Assembly (NCBI GenBank): GCA_003537645.1
Contig: DPRM01000097.1
Location: 25,935 to 51,539 of the forward strand
From: Prolixibacteraceae bacterium
GTDB lineage: Bacteria; Bacteroidota; Bacteroidia; Bacteroidales; Prolixibacteraceae
Direction of reading: 5' to 3'
Length of the DNA stretch: 25,605 nt
The position numbers and the translations under genes were made by a program. The notes beneath the pieces are model-generated. The model was not told the DNA's origin, searched no databases, and saw nothing but the letters and a program-made list of their open reading frames with translations. Shown piece by piece: positions 1 to 8,707 of the stretch. The stretch's first letter is position 1. Each line of letters opens with the position of its first letter.

Positions 1-926
1 TAGAAGTTGTTGCAATCAACGACCTCATCGATGTAGATTATATGGCATACATGCTTAAATATGATTCTACTCACGGACAATTCAAAGGTACTGTTGAAGT
101 AAAAGATGGTCAATTGGTTGTAAACGGAAAAACCATCCGTGTTACTGCTCAACGCAATCCTGCTGATATCGCATGGGGTGCTGTAGGTGCTGACTATGTT
201 GTTGAGTCAACTGGTTTATTCCTTGAAAAAGCAAAAGCTCAGGGCCATATCGACGGCGGTGCCAAGAAAGTAATTCTTTCAGCTCCTTCAAAAGACGATA
301 CCCCAATGTTCGTTATGGGTGTTAATCACAAATCGTACACCAACGACATGACATTCGTTTCAAACGCTTCTTGTACTACCAACTGTTTGGCTCCTATCGC
401 TAAAGTGTTGAACGACAACTTCGGGATTCTTGAAGGTTTGATGACAACAGTTCACGCAACAACAGCTACACAGAAAACTGTTGACGGACCTTCTGCCAAA
501 GACTGGAGAGGTGGACGTGGTGCCGGACAAAACATTATTCCTTCGTCAACCGGAGCTGCTAAAGCTGTAGGTAAAGTAATTCCTGCATTGAACGGTAAAT
601 TAACCGGTATGGCTTTCCGCGTACCAACTCCTGACGTATCTGTTGTTGACTTAACTGTTCGTTTGGCTAAAGAAACTTCTTACGCTGAAATTTGTGCTGC
701 AATGAAAGCTGCTTCAGAAGGCGAATTGAAAGGTGTTCTTGGATATACCGAAGACGAAGTGGTATCTAACGATTTCGTAGGTGATGCACGTACTTCTATC
801 TTCGACGCAAAAGCTGGTATCCAGTTGTCACCAACTTTCGTTAAAGTTGTTTCATGGTACGACAACGAAATGGGTTATTCAACCAAAGTTGTTGAATTAA
901 TCGAATACATGGATTCTGTAAAATAA
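1..926 (+). CDS. gapA: Glyceraldehyde-3-phosphate dehydrogenase, 5' end missing
   Basis: Glycolytic/gluconeogenic enzyme that oxidises glyceraldehyde 3-phosphate with NAD(P)+ and phosphate to 1,3-bisphosphoglycerate in the cytoplasm. The frame is open from base 3 and no start is present, so the N-terminal part of the NAD-binding Rossmann fold lies outside the window; an internal ATG at 42 is not the true start because the upstream codons (EVVAINDLIDVDYMAYM) match the family. The catalytic cysteine motif SNASCTTNCLAP and the C-terminal WYDNEMGYS motif are both present. The codon use (many GCT, GGT, AAA) looks like that of a highly expressed gene and differs from its neighbours. It is followed by a strong intrinsic terminator and converges on gmhA. 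Confidence 0.97.
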   Translation, partial: EVVAINDLIDVDYMAYMLKYDSTHGQFKGTVEVKDGQLVVNGKTIRVTAQRNPADIAWGAVGADYVVESTGLFLEKAKAQGHIDGGAKKVILSAPSKDDTPMFVMGVNHKSYTNDMTFVSNASCTTNCLAPIAKVLNDNFGILEGLMTTVHATTATQKTVDGPSAKDWRGGRGAGQNIIPSSTGAAKAVGKVIPALNGKLTGMAFRVPTPDVSVVDLTVRLAKETSYAEICAAMKAASEGELKGVLGYTEDEVVSNDFVGDARTSIFDAKAGIQLSPTFVKVVSWYDNEMGYSTKVVELIEYMDSVK

Positions 927-948
927 TTTCTGAAATAATAGAAAGTAC

Positions 949-978
949 AAAGGCAGTTCGAAAGAGCTGCCTTTTTCA
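949..978 (+). terminator. Intrinsic terminator of gapA
   Basis: Perfect 8-bp stem AAAGGCAG (949-956) / CTGCCTTT (967-974) with a 10-nt loop, running into a short T tract. It sits 22 bases after the gapA stop and 9 bases before the end of the convergent gmhA gene, so it may stop transcripts from both sides, although the T tract is better on the plus strand. Confidence 0.85.
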
Positions 979-986
979 TTTATTTC

Positions 987-1568
987 TCATCCGAAAAGTT
1001 CATTTTCAACCAGTTCACAAATAATATGACCTATTAGTATGTGCATTTCCTGAACTCTTGGAGTATCATCTGAAGGTACATTAAGTAATACATCAGCTTT
1101 GTCAGCCATCATTCCACCACTTGCCCCAGACAAAACAATACATAAAAATCCCATTTCACGCGCCCGACAGATTGCCTGGAATACATTTTCTGAATTTCCG
1201 GAAGTAGAAATAGCCACAAGAACATCTCCCCTCTTTCCTACAGCTTGAATATAACGAGAATAAGTCTGGTTAAATCCATAATCATTTGAAACTGCCGTTA
1301 TGAACGAACTGTTCACATGGCAAGCCTCGGCATGAATGGGCGGTCTGTCAAGATAGAATTTTCCTGAAAGTTCAGCCGCCAAATGTTGCGCATCGGCAGC
1401 GCTGCCGCCATTTCCACAAAAAAGCGTTTTATTGCCCGACTGGTAAGCCCGAACAATCATTCCGGCTGCTTCCTGAATGTGTTGAATCAACATGGTATCT
1501 TTCAGGATCGTTTCTTTTAAATTAATTGAATCCTGAATCCGACCTCTTATAAGTATATTATGATCCAT
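987..1568 (-). CDS. gmhA: Sedoheptulose-7-phosphate isomerase (SIS domain)
   Basis: First step of ADP-heptose synthesis for the lipopolysaccharide core: isomerises sedoheptulose 7-phosphate to D-glycero-D-manno-heptose 7-phosphate in the cytoplasm. The 193 residues are one SIS domain, the usual GmhA size. The phosphosugar loop CGNGGSAADAQHL is at about 51-63, followed by STSGNS at 121-126. Residues that match the zinc ligands of E. coli GmhA are H62, E66, Q173 and H181. It is the last gene of the miaA operon, 5 bases after the glycosyltransferase stop, which fits a pairing of heptose supply and glycan transfer. Other SIS proteins (DiaA-like) are alternatives, but the ligand set favours GmhA. 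Confidence 0.88.
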   Translation of the reverse strand: MDHNILIRGRIQDSINLKETILKDTMLIQHIQEAAGMIVRAYQSGNKTLFCGNGGSAADAQHLAAELSGKFYLDRPPIHAEACHVNSSFITAVSNDYGFNQTYSRYIQAVGKRGDVLVAISTSGNSENVFQAICRAREMGFLCIVLSGASGGMMADKADVLLNVPSDDTPRVQEMHILIGHIICELVENELFG

Positions 1569-1573
1569 AATTT

Positions 1574-2716
1574 TTACTTTTCCATTGTCTGATTGAAAAC
1601 AGATATAAATGTGTTAACCATATTCGACCATAAGAATTTTTTCTTTTCCACTTCAATATTGGCCTCAAACTCATGAATTCGGTCATTGGCATAAAAATCG
1701 ACCAAGGCATCCGCAATTTTTTTACTGTCGGGTTCAACAACAAAACCTATCTTGCCATCAGGAATAATTTCGGCCAAACCTCCAACATTGGTCACCAACA
1801 TCGGTTTGTTAAAATGATATCCGATTTGTGTCACACCACTTTGGGTCGCACTTTTATAAGGTTGAACAACCATATCAGCCGCACTAAAGTAGAGGTTCAC
1901 TTCGTCATCCGGAATAAAATCAGTTCGCATTTCAATCAATTCATCCAGATTATTCTTTTTTATCAACTCCAGGTAAGGTTCCGGACTTGAATAATATTCG
2001 CCGGCAACCAAAAGTTTCACCGGATATTTGCGCAATCTTTCGTCAGCAAAAGCATTCAGCAGCAAATCAAGTCCTTTGTAGTCGCGGATAAATCCGAAGA
2101 AAAGAAGGTATTTTGTATTGGTATCCAGATGCAATTTCTGCTTCGCATCTTCAAACGAAAGCCTTTCCCCATAATTATCGAAAATTGGATGAGGACAGAA
2201 TTCCAACGTCAAATTATTTCTGAAAGTTCTAGCCTCCGCCAAAACACTTTTCGACATTGCGATTAATCCATCAATACGTTGAATAAAATAATTGGTAAGA
2301 ACACGATCGCCCGGCCTGTGCTCGTGTGGAACGATGTTATCGGCCAAACATATTATTTTCGTGTGCCGGTTTTTGCGAATTTGTCCGGCGATGGTTCCAA
2401 GACATGGCGCCATAAAAGGCAACCAGTATCTTATTATCACCAGATCAGGTTTTTCATTGCAAATTCGCCTTCCCACCTTTATCCAATTGAGCGGATCTAC
2501 CGAATTGACAGTCCTTTTTATTGATAAATTTTCAGGAGCCGGTTTTAAATTGAATTGCGTTTTCCCAGGAAAAAGAATCGACGGGTACTGAACAGTAAAT
2601 GTCTCAATTTCAACATCAAAACCCATTGAAATAAATTCCTGCGCCAATCTTTCGTTTGTTGTAGCAATTCCACCCCTAAAAGGGTAAGCCGGTCCGATAA
2701 TTTTTATCGTTTTCAA
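1574..2716 (-). CDS. GT4-family glycosyltransferase
   Basis: Retaining, nucleotide-sugar-dependent glycosyltransferase with the GT-B fold, likely acting in surface polysaccharide or lipopolysaccharide synthesis at the cytoplasmic side of the inner membrane. The N-terminal half opens with a Rossmann strand and glycine loop (KIIGPAYPFRGG). The C-terminal donor-binding half holds LLFFGFIRDYKGLDLL (about 205-220) and the segment SAADMVVQPYKSATQSGV followed by GLAEII, where an E-x7-E-like region is normal for GT4. At 380 residues it is full length. The start is a TTG placed 5 bases after the NUDIX stop; no ATG fits the conserved N-terminus. The acceptor and sugar cannot be told from sequence; the next gene, gmhA, hints at a heptose-containing glycan (inference). 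Confidence 0.85.
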   Translation of the reverse strand: MKTIKIIGPAYPFRGGIATTNERLAQEFISMGFDVEIETFTVQYPSILFPGKTQFNLKPAPENLSIKRTVNSVDPLNWIKVGRRICNEKPDLVIIRYWLPFMAPCLGTIAGQIRKNRHTKIICLADNIVPHEHRPGDRVLTNYFIQRIDGLIAMSKSVLAEARTFRNNLTLEFCPHPIFDNYGERLSFEDAKQKLHLDTNTKYLLFFGFIRDYKGLDLLLNAFADERLRKYPVKLLVAGEYYSSPEPYLELIKKNNLDELIEMRTDFIPDDEVNLYFSAADMVVQPYKSATQSGVTQIGYHFNKPMLVTNVGGLAEIIPDGKIGFVVEPDSKKIADALVDFYANDRIHEFEANIEVEKKKFLWSNMVNTFISVFNQTMEK

Positions 2717-2721
2717 TTTAG

Positions 2722-3183
2722 TCAGGTTAAATATTGTTTCAGCAAATGTGCAACATGTTTATCAATTGGGAAAGAAAAATCATCGGGATTTATTGATCCC
2801 ACCGAAACCCATCTGAAAGATTGATTTCCATTAAGCATTTCATGAAAATCAAAAGCCACGGTTGAAATCCGGAACCTGACCGAATCTTTCAGTCGGGCCA
2901 GATAATAAATACTAACAAGTTGGTGATCTTCATAAAACAGAGCTTTTTGGTAAAAATCGGTAGTGTAAAAATGTTGGATATCCTCAATTTCCTGATTACA
3001 TTCTTCCATCATTTCACGCTTCAGGCAATCGATGGTTCCTTCTCCAAAATCCAATCCACCTCCGGGGAATTTAGTCATTTTCATGTTCAGCTGAAATTCG
3101 TCGGTAACCAGAACTTCTTTTCGATCATTAAGAATTAATCCGTAAACCCTGATAGTAAACCGGGAAGGAAGTTTATTCGTCAT
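2722..3183 (-). CDS. NUDIX hydrolase
   Basis: Hydrolyses a nucleoside diphosphate linked to another moiety; substrate unknown. The NUDIX box runs GGLDFGEGTIDCLKREMMEE, matching G-x5-E-x7-REUxEE; the glycine that normally follows (xGU) is replaced by asparagine (CNQ). The 153-residue length is typical of a single-domain NUDIX protein. The start is taken at the ATG at 3183 because it overlaps the miaA stop by 11 bases (ATGACGAATAA), the arrangement of translationally coupled genes; a longer TTG-initiated reading from 3213 lies wholly inside miaA. Second gene of the miaA > NUDIX > GT4 > gmhA operon. A role in hydrolysing nucleotide sugars would fit the neighbours but is inference. Confidence 0.85.
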   Translation of the reverse strand: MTNKLPSRFTIRVYGLILNDRKEVLVTDEFQLNMKMTKFPGGGLDFGEGTIDCLKREMMEECNQEIEDIQHFYTTDFYQKALFYEDHQLVSIYYLARLKDSVRFRISTVAFDFHEMLNGNQSFRWVSVGSINPDDFSFPIDKHVAHLLKQYLT

Positions 3184-4084
3184 TTTCTTGCAGCTTTTGT
3201 TTGGTAAAAGCAATTATTTCATCAATCTGACTTGGTTCGAACCAATTGATTTCCTTATCGCGTCGAAACCAGGTAAGCTGCTTCCGGGCGTATTTTCTTG
3301 AATTCCGTTTTATAAGATCAACTGCCTCATCCAAATTGCAAGTTCCATCAAAAAAGGCAAACAACTCTTTGTACCCAACAGTATTCAGTGAATTAAGCGT
3401 TTTGAAGGGATAAACAGTTCTGGCTTCGTCGAGCAAACCTGCTTCCATCATCCGGTCAACACGCTCATTTATTCGTTGGTACAATACTTCTCTATTCTGG
3501 TTGATTCCAATTTTTAATATCCTGAACGGCCGTACTGTTAAGGTATTTTTCCTGAAAGAGGTAAATGTTTTACCAGTCATCTGGCAAATTTCGACAGCAT
3601 GAAGCAATCGTTTTGGATTATTCAAATCCGCAACCTGGTAGTATTCCGGATCCAAATCCAGCAATCTTTGCTGCAATGCTTCCATCCCGTTATCCTGATA
3701 CCATCCAATCACGTCATTCCTTATTTCAGGCGTAACTGTTGGAATATCATCAATTCCCCTGCAAATGGTATCGATGTACAGCATCGATCCACCTGTGAGT
3801 ATTAAAGGATTTTTTGTTTTGAAAAGATGATTGATCCGATCGATGGCCTCGGTTTCGTATTCGCTTACATTGGTATAATCGTGTATCGACCGGGTTTGAA
3901 TAAAGTGGTGACTGACGGAAATAAGATCACTTGCTGGAGGAACGGCAGTTCCGATAGAAAGCTCACGAAACAATTGTCTTGAATCGGCTGAAATAATATC
4001 AGTAGAAAAATACTTGGCGAGTTGAATGCTGATGTCTGATTTTCCAACTCCTGTTGGCCCCAAAACTACAATTAAAGTGTTCAT
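3173..4084 (-). CDS. miaA: tRNA dimethylallyltransferase
   Basis: Transfers a dimethylallyl group from DMAPP to N6 of adenosine 37 in tRNAs that read codons starting with U. The P-loop GPTGVGKS is at 9-16, followed by the family motif SADSRQL (34-40) and TGGSMLYI near 100; the C-terminal region KRNSRKYARKQLTWFRRD is the typical tRNA-binding tail. At 303 residues it is full length. The ATG at 4084 is chosen over a TTG 24 bases upstream because the tandem -7 boxes at 4106-4123 lie on top of that TTG. It heads an operon with a NUDIX gene, whose start overlaps its stop. Confidence 0.96.
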   Translation of the reverse strand: MNTLIVVLGPTGVGKSDISIQLAKYFSTDIISADSRQLFRELSIGTAVPPASDLISVSHHFIQTRSIHDYTNVSEYETEAIDRINHLFKTKNPLILTGGSMLYIDTICRGIDDIPTVTPEIRNDVIGWYQDNGMEALQQRLLDLDPEYYQVADLNNPKRLLHAVEICQMTGKTFTSFRKNTLTVRPFRILKIGINQNREVLYQRINERVDRMMEAGLLDEARTVYPFKTLNSLNTVGYKELFAFFDGTCNLDEAVDLIKRNSRKYARKQLTWFRRDKEINWFEPSQIDEIIAFTKQKLQENDE

Positions 4085-4105
4085 CCTGATCGTTTGCTTT
4101 GCGGG

Positions 4106-4123
4106 CAAAGATAGGCAAAGATA
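4106..4123 (-). promoter_or_regulatory. Tandem Bacteroidota-type -7 boxes upstream of miaA
   Basis: On the minus strand TATCTTTG occurs twice, 10 bases apart (4123-4116 and 4113-4106), each an exact match to the Bacteroidota -7 consensus TAnnTTTG. No clear TTTG is seen at the -33 distance for either; the region there is T-rich and is part of the preceding terminator. The start point would fall around 4095-4110, just ahead of the miaA ATG. Confidence 0.6.
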
Positions 4124-4153
4124 CAGAAAAAAGAAGGGGACTTTTAAGTCCCC
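4124..4153 (-). terminator. Intrinsic terminator of the PRiA4-ORF3-like gene
   Basis: Perfect palindrome GGGGACTTTTAAGTCCCC (4136-4153) followed on the minus strand by TTCTTTTTT. It lies 6 bases after the stop of the gene at 4159-4704 and directly before the miaA promoter boxes, so it insulates the two transcription units. Confidence 0.88.
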
Positions 4154-4158
4154 ATTTG

Positions 4159-4704
4159 TTATGCATCCATTTCTCCATAAATCTCACAATAATCTTCGAG
4201 CTCGCCAAAACTCTTATACGAATCATCAGAGTCTTGTACAAGCACATCCACACTATCGTAATCATTCATCAGAAATTGAGCAGGGGCATTGCCCTTTTCA
4301 TAAGCTACAAATGGTTCTTTCAAATCTGTTCTCATAAGTTTCTCCTTTAATTCAACATTTAAAAATCGTTCATTAAAATAATCAAAAACGTAAATTAGTT
4401 TTTGGCCAGGTTCCGAAAGGTGTTCGTTTAGCTTCGCTGTTCGCATACTAATTTGTTTTGGAGAAGTTGTTCCTGAATCCAATAATGCGAATTCCTTCAT
4501 TTTTTTTCTCCACGAATCATCAGTAAGGAAAAAAGATGCCATTTGAGAGTGATCGAAGTTGCAGGTATTTTGAATAGTCTCGTGCAAATCGCCAAAAGAC
4601 TGGTCTGAACTGATATGAATCAATCGATTAAAATCTGGTATTTCTGATGATGAAATTTCGAATATACAGATCATATAATTTTTGCTTAAATAAAGATTGA
4701 ACAT
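4159..4704 (-). CDS. PRiA4b ORF-3-like (IS1096 passenger TnpR-like) protein
   Basis: Function unknown. The 181-residue acidic protein resembles the Bacteroidota proteins annotated as plasmid pRiA4b ORF-3-like: an N-terminal strand, a segment of the type FGDLHETIQNTCNFDHSQMA, then SFFLTDDSWRKK, then the core LIYVFDYFNERFLNVEL near 115. The C-terminus is strongly acidic (many D and E). No signal peptide or membrane segment is seen. The start is the ATG at 4704; an internal ATG at 4674 (MICIFEIS) would give a protein that begins like most relatives and may be the real start. The gene stands alone between a terminator and a 325-base gap. The family name comes from mobile elements, but no transposase is nearby. 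Confidence 0.7.
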   Translation of the reverse strand: MFNLYLSKNYMICIFEISSSEIPDFNRLIHISSDQSFGDLHETIQNTCNFDHSQMASFFLTDDSWRKKMKEFALLDSGTTSPKQISMRTAKLNEHLSEPGQKLIYVFDYFNERFLNVELKEKLMRTDLKEPFVAYEKGNAPAQFLMNDYDSVDVLVQDSDDSYKSFGELEDYCEIYGEMDA

Positions 4705-5029
4705 TCTTAATATTCATTTCAAAATAAAGCCAAATGATAGAGCCGTAAACGAACCTTCCAATAAAAGGTTAGTACTGAAATGTTAAAAAAAATTAAAACA
4801 AAAATATTCGGCTACCATCGCATTGATTTACAGAATTTTAACATCCATACAAATTATTAGTCTGTCAATCTCAATCTTGAACAATCGAATATTTACTACA
4901 ATTGGTCGTGAAAAAATAGATCAACAATTTTAAAAATGAGAAAATAATAGAATAACAAACAGACTCTATGATAATGTAATTATTCAAGAACTTCTGTGAC
5001 CAATTGATTGCTTATAAAATAAACAGACT
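4705..5029. other. A+T-rich intergenic region between divergent genes
   Basis: About 325 bases without a gene, separating the PRiA4-ORF3-like gene (minus) from the ABC permease (plus). It must hold both promoters, but I find no exact TAnnTTTG box with a correctly spaced TTTG. The only structure noticed is a small hairpin AACCTT / AAGGTT near 4751-4769. No tRNA, no reading frame with coding character and no repeat were seen. Confidence 0.5.
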
Positions 5030-6277
5030 ATGAGGTTCGGAACGCTTTTTTTTGAAAATCTAAGAATCGCTTTACAATCAATAAGGAGCAACCTTTTGAG
5101 AACAATTCTGACAGTTTTGATTATCGCTGTCGGAATTACTGCGCTGGTCGGAATACTGACAGCCATCGACTCAATTAAAAATTCGATTACCAAAGAGTTC
5201 ACCTTCATGGGAGCCAATACGTTCACCATCAGCTCACGCGGGATGCGAGTTCAGGTAGGAAACCAACGCTACCGAACCCGTAACTATTCATATATCAGTT
5301 ATTATCAGGCCAAAGAATTTAAAGAAAAATACGTTTTCCCCGCAGCTGTTTCAATCTCAACAATGGCCACCGGCACTGCAACGGTTAAATTCGAATCACA
5401 AAAAACCAATCCGAATATTTCGGTTCAGGGCGCCGACAACAATTACCTTTTTACCTCCGGAAATGAAATCAGCCTTGGCCGGAATTTTACTGAAGAAGAA
5501 ATAAATTCAGGAAAAAATGTTGTTATAATTGGTGATGGCGTATTAAAAAAAATATTCCGAAACGGAGAAAACCCATTACAAAAGATTATTAGCATTGGAG
5601 GAGGGAAATACCGTATTATTGGAGTTCTTGAATCGAAAGGCAGGGGATTTGGCTCGGGTGGCGACCAGCTTTGTTTACTTCCATACACCAACGTCAGAAG
5701 CTATTTTACCCGACCACAAATGAATTTTTCGATACAAATAAAGGTGAACAGCACCGAAATGGTGGAACCGGCTATCGGCGAAGCTGAAGGAACCTTCCGA
5801 ATAATCAGGAACCTGAATCCTGCTGACGAGAGTGATTTTAACATTGAAAAAAGCGATAATCTTGTTAACATTTTATTGAAGAACATTCAGAATATCACAC
5901 TGGTAGCTACAATCATAGGCTTTATCACCTTATTCGGGGCGGCTGTCGGACTAATGAATATTATGCTCGTTTCGGTTACTGAACGAACTAGGGAAATTGG
6001 AATCCGGAAAGCGATGGGCGCCACATCAAAAATAGTGAAGCAACAATTTCTGATTGAGGCGATTGCCATCGGTCAAATAGGTGGAATTGTCGGGATCGTT
6101 TTTGGAATTCTGGCAGGCAACGGTGTGGCAATGATGATTGGTACTCCATTTTTTATTCCCTGGATTTGGATTATTGCAGGCGTCATTCTTTGCTTTTTTG
6201 TAGGAATTCTCTCCGGGTATTATCCGGCGCAAAAAGCCTCAAAACTTGATCCGATCGAAAGTCTCCGCTTTGAATAA
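5030..6277 (+). CDS. ABC transporter permease, MacB/FtsX type
   Basis: Inner-membrane permease of the type VII ABC class (MacB/LolC/FtsX), which couples ATP hydrolysis to work on a periplasmic substrate. The 415 residues show the normal order: cytoplasmic start and first membrane helix (about 22-45, TILTVLIIAVGITALVGIL), a MacB-type periplasmic core (about 46-275), then three helices in the C-terminal FtsX domain (about 283-310, 335-365, 375-400) with the conserved segment VTERTREIGIRKAMGA. The end (YYPAQKASKLDPIESLRFE) is typical of MacB. It stands alone: no ATPase and no membrane-fusion gene is adjacent, so its partners must be encoded elsewhere. Confidence 0.9.
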   Translation: MRFGTLFFENLRIALQSIRSNLLRTILTVLIIAVGITALVGILTAIDSIKNSITKEFTFMGANTFTISSRGMRVQVGNQRYRTRNYSYISYYQAKEFKEKYVFPAAVSISTMATGTATVKFESQKTNPNISVQGADNNYLFTSGNEISLGRNFTEEEINSGKNVVIIGDGVLKKIFRNGENPLQKIISIGGGKYRIIGVLESKGRGFGSGGDQLCLLPYTNVRSYFTRPQMNFSIQIKVNSTEMVEPAIGEAEGTFRIIRNLNPADESDFNIEKSDNLVNILLKNIQNITLVATIIGFITLFGAAVGLMNIMLVSVTERTREIGIRKAMGATSKIVKQQFLIEAIAIGQIGGIVGIVFGILAGNGVAMMIGTPFFIPWIWIIAGVILCFFVGILSGYYPAQKASKLDPIESLRFE

Positions 6278-6417
6278 AACCCAATATAATGGCTTGTTGA
6301 TCTTATTCCTTAAATATTTGTTTAGAAAGTAATCTAAAGAAAGTAGTTTTAATATTTTTTTCAGAAAAAATCTATCTTTACTTTTTACGAACAGATATTT
6401 AGGCGACCAAAGGCAAG

Positions 6418-8640
6418 ATGAGTAAACTTCAGACAAAAGCAGAACAAAGATTAATTCAGGATTATTATGATGGCTTGATGAAGGCATGCGACCGTAAAGT
6501 TTCGGACGACGGGAAAGTACGGATTCAAAAAGCCTTTGAGTTTGCCAATACTGCCCACGCCGGGGTAAAACGCAAATCCGGAGAACCCTACATTATCCAC
6601 CCACTAGCTGTTGCAAAAATTGTGGTCGAAGAAATCGGATTAAGTGCAACTTCCATTATATCAGCGCTATTGCACGATGTGGTTGAAGACACCGATTATA
6701 CTCTTGAAGACATCAGCAATTTATTTGGCGAAAAAGTAGCTTCGATTGTTGACGGGCTGACAAAACTCTCTGATGAATTTACGCCGCAGCACGATTCGAA
6801 ACAGGCGAATAACTTCCGGAAAATGTTGATGACACTTTCGGACGATGTTCGGGTAATTCTGATAAAAATTGCCGACCGACTGCACAACATGCGAACGCTC
6901 GATTCGATGTCGCCCAACAAACAACTGAAAATTGCTGCGGAAACATTGTATATTTTCGCGCCCCTCGCCCACCGTCTCGGTTTATATACCATCAAATCAG
7001 AACTCGAAGATCTTAGTCTGAAGTATAAACATCCCGATGCTTTCAACCAGATACAGTTCAGGCTTCAAAATCAGCGTGAAAAAAGAGATTACCTTGTTAC
7101 CGAGTTCATAAGACCTATTGTTGAACAGCTCAAAAAAGAAGGAATTGAATTTACGATCACCGAACGCCTGAAATCAATCTATTCTATTTGGAGTAAAATG
7201 CAAACCAAAGGTGTTTCGTTTGACGAAGTATATGATTTACTTGCAATTCGCGTCGTTTTCATTCCCAATCCCAATGTTTCCGAAAAGCGGCAATGCTTTG
7301 ATATTCTTTCGCTTGTTACCGACATTTACAAGCCAAAACCCGATCGTATCCGCGATTGGATTACAATGCCAAAAGCAAACGGATATGAGGCATTGCATGT
7401 AACAGTAATGGGGCCGCAGGGCAAATGGGTCGAAATTCAGATACGAACCCAGCGAATGGACGAAATTGCCGAGCGAGGATTTGCAGCCCATTATAAATAC
7501 AAAAATATAAACGATGTTGAGAATGAGCTTGACAGATGGCTCCAGAAAATAAAGGAAATGCTTCAGAGCCCCGAATCGGATGCGCTCGAGTTTCTTGATG
7601 AATTTAAAATGAACCTGTATTCTTCTGAAATCGTAGTGTTTACCCCAAAAGGGAGAATGGTAACACTACCGAAGAATGCTACTGTTATCGATTTTGCCTA
7701 CGAAATACACTCGGAATTGGGCAATCATTGTATCGGGGCAAAAATCAACCATAAGCTTGTACCAATTTCACATGTACTTCAGAGTGGCGACCAGGTTGAA
7801 ATACTTTCATCAAAAACCCAAACACCACAACTAAGCTGGCTTAATATTTTGATTACTGCCAAAGCCAAAACAAAAGTGAAGCAATCATTCAAACTCGACC
7901 GAAAGAAACACATTGAGCAAGGTCGTAAAATAATTGAAGATCAGCTTGCCAAATACAAAATTGTACCATCGTCGGATACCTTGAAAAAACTTAGCAGCTA
8001 TTACAATTTAACCAATAAGGAACAGCTGTATGCCCAGGTAGGAATGGGATTTCTTGAGCTTGACAATCTGGACGAAGTACTTCAGACACGCCGCGAAAAC
8101 AAACTTGCCAAATTCTGGAAATTAACTTTTACTTCAAAAAAATCAGAAACGGCAAACGCTCCAGGGAAAATCGATAAAAAAGCACCCTTTATCCTGAAAG
8201 AAGATCCTGATCAATCAAACTATTCGCTTGCCAAATGCTGCAATCCAATTCCGGGCGACGATGTTGTTGGGTATATTTCGAGTGAAGACCATATTAGTAT
8301 CCATAAAAGGAATTGCTCCGAAGCGCTCAAGATGATGTCTCAGCAAGGCGACAGCATTATTACCGCCGAATGGACCAAATTCAAAAAGCTCTCCTATCTT
8401 TCGCGTATAAAACTCAGCGGATTCGACCGGGTCGGAATGGTTAACGAAATCACAACCATTATCTCAAAGCAAAACAGTATAAACATGCGCACCGTTCATT
8501 TTGACGCTCATGATGGCATCTTTGAAGGTGATCTCTATTTATATATACACAACGTTCAGGATTTGAATGAACTGATTGCCCGATTGAAAAAAATCAATGG
8601 AATTGACAATATTGAACGTATTGAGAAAATGCAGCAATAA
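6418..8640 (+). CDS. spoT: Bifunctional (p)ppGpp synthetase/hydrolase
   Basis: Makes and degrades the alarmone (p)ppGpp in the stringent response. All domains of a long RSH protein (740 residues) are present: HD hydrolase (about 25-200) with intact HD at 86-87 (ALLHDVVEDTD) and IKIADRLHNMRTL; synthetase (about 235-370) with RLKSIYSIWSKM, YDLLAIRVVF, GYEALHV and VEIQIRT; TGS (about 395-455, VFTPKGRMVTLPKNATVIDFAY); a cysteine-containing segment (AKCCNPIPGDDVVGY) and a C-terminal ACT domain (about 665-740). Both active sites look intact, so I infer a bifunctional Rel/SpoT; the symbol could equally be rel. It is followed in the same direction by a Fur-family gene and purA. Confidence 0.95.
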   Translation: MSKLQTKAEQRLIQDYYDGLMKACDRKVSDDGKVRIQKAFEFANTAHAGVKRKSGEPYIIHPLAVAKIVVEEIGLSATSIISALLHDVVEDTDYTLEDISNLFGEKVASIVDGLTKLSDEFTPQHDSKQANNFRKMLMTLSDDVRVILIKIADRLHNMRTLDSMSPNKQLKIAAETLYIFAPLAHRLGLYTIKSELEDLSLKYKHPDAFNQIQFRLQNQREKRDYLVTEFIRPIVEQLKKEGIEFTITERLKSIYSIWSKMQTKGVSFDEVYDLLAIRVVFIPNPNVSEKRQCFDILSLVTDIYKPKPDRIRDWITMPKANGYEALHVTVMGPQGKWVEIQIRTQRMDEIAERGFAAHYKYKNINDVENELDRWLQKIKEMLQSPESDALEFLDEFKMNLYSSEIVVFTPKGRMVTLPKNATVIDFAYEIHSELGNHCIGAKINHKLVPISHVLQSGDQVEILSSKTQTPQLSWLNILITAKAKTKVKQSFKLDRKKHIEQGRKIIEDQLAKYKIVPSSDTLKKLSSYYNLTNKEQLYAQVGMGFLELDNLDEVLQTRRENKLAKFWKLTFTSKKSETANAPGKIDKKAPFILKEDPDQSNYSLAKCCNPIPGDDVVGYISSEDHISIHKRNCSEALKMMSQQGDSIITAEWTKFKKLSYLSRIKLSGFDRVGMVNEITTIISKQNSINMRTVHFDAHDGIFEGDLYLYIHNVQDLNELIARLKKINGIDNIERIEKMQQ

Positions 8641-8674
8641 ACTCACCGACAAGCTTTCCAATCAAAAAAAATAC

Positions 8675-8682
8675 TATTTTTG
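8675..8682 (+). promoter_or_regulatory. Possible -7 box upstream of the Fur-family gene
   Basis: TATTTTTG matches TAnnTTTG 25 bases before the ATG at 8708, but no good TTTG lies at -33 (TTTCC is found there). The box is also the right arm of a weak A+T-only inverted repeat ATCAAAAA / TTTTTGAT that could be a regulator site. Low certainty. Confidence 0.35.
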
Positions 8683-8707
8683 ATCACTATTTATAATTGG
8701 TTTAAAT

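Noticed and set aside
3184..3213. TTG-initiated extension of the NUDIX gene
   Set aside because: It lies inside miaA and the overlapping ATG at 3183 fits the family start better.
4085..4108. TTG-initiated N-terminal extension of miaA
   Set aside because: The TTG is part of the promoter boxes, and family members begin just before the P-loop as the ATG at 4084 does.
4159..4704. Remnant of a transposon, because the family is named after IS1096/pRiA4b passengers
   Set aside because: No transposase, inverted ends or target duplication is visible; such genes are often found alone in chromosomes.
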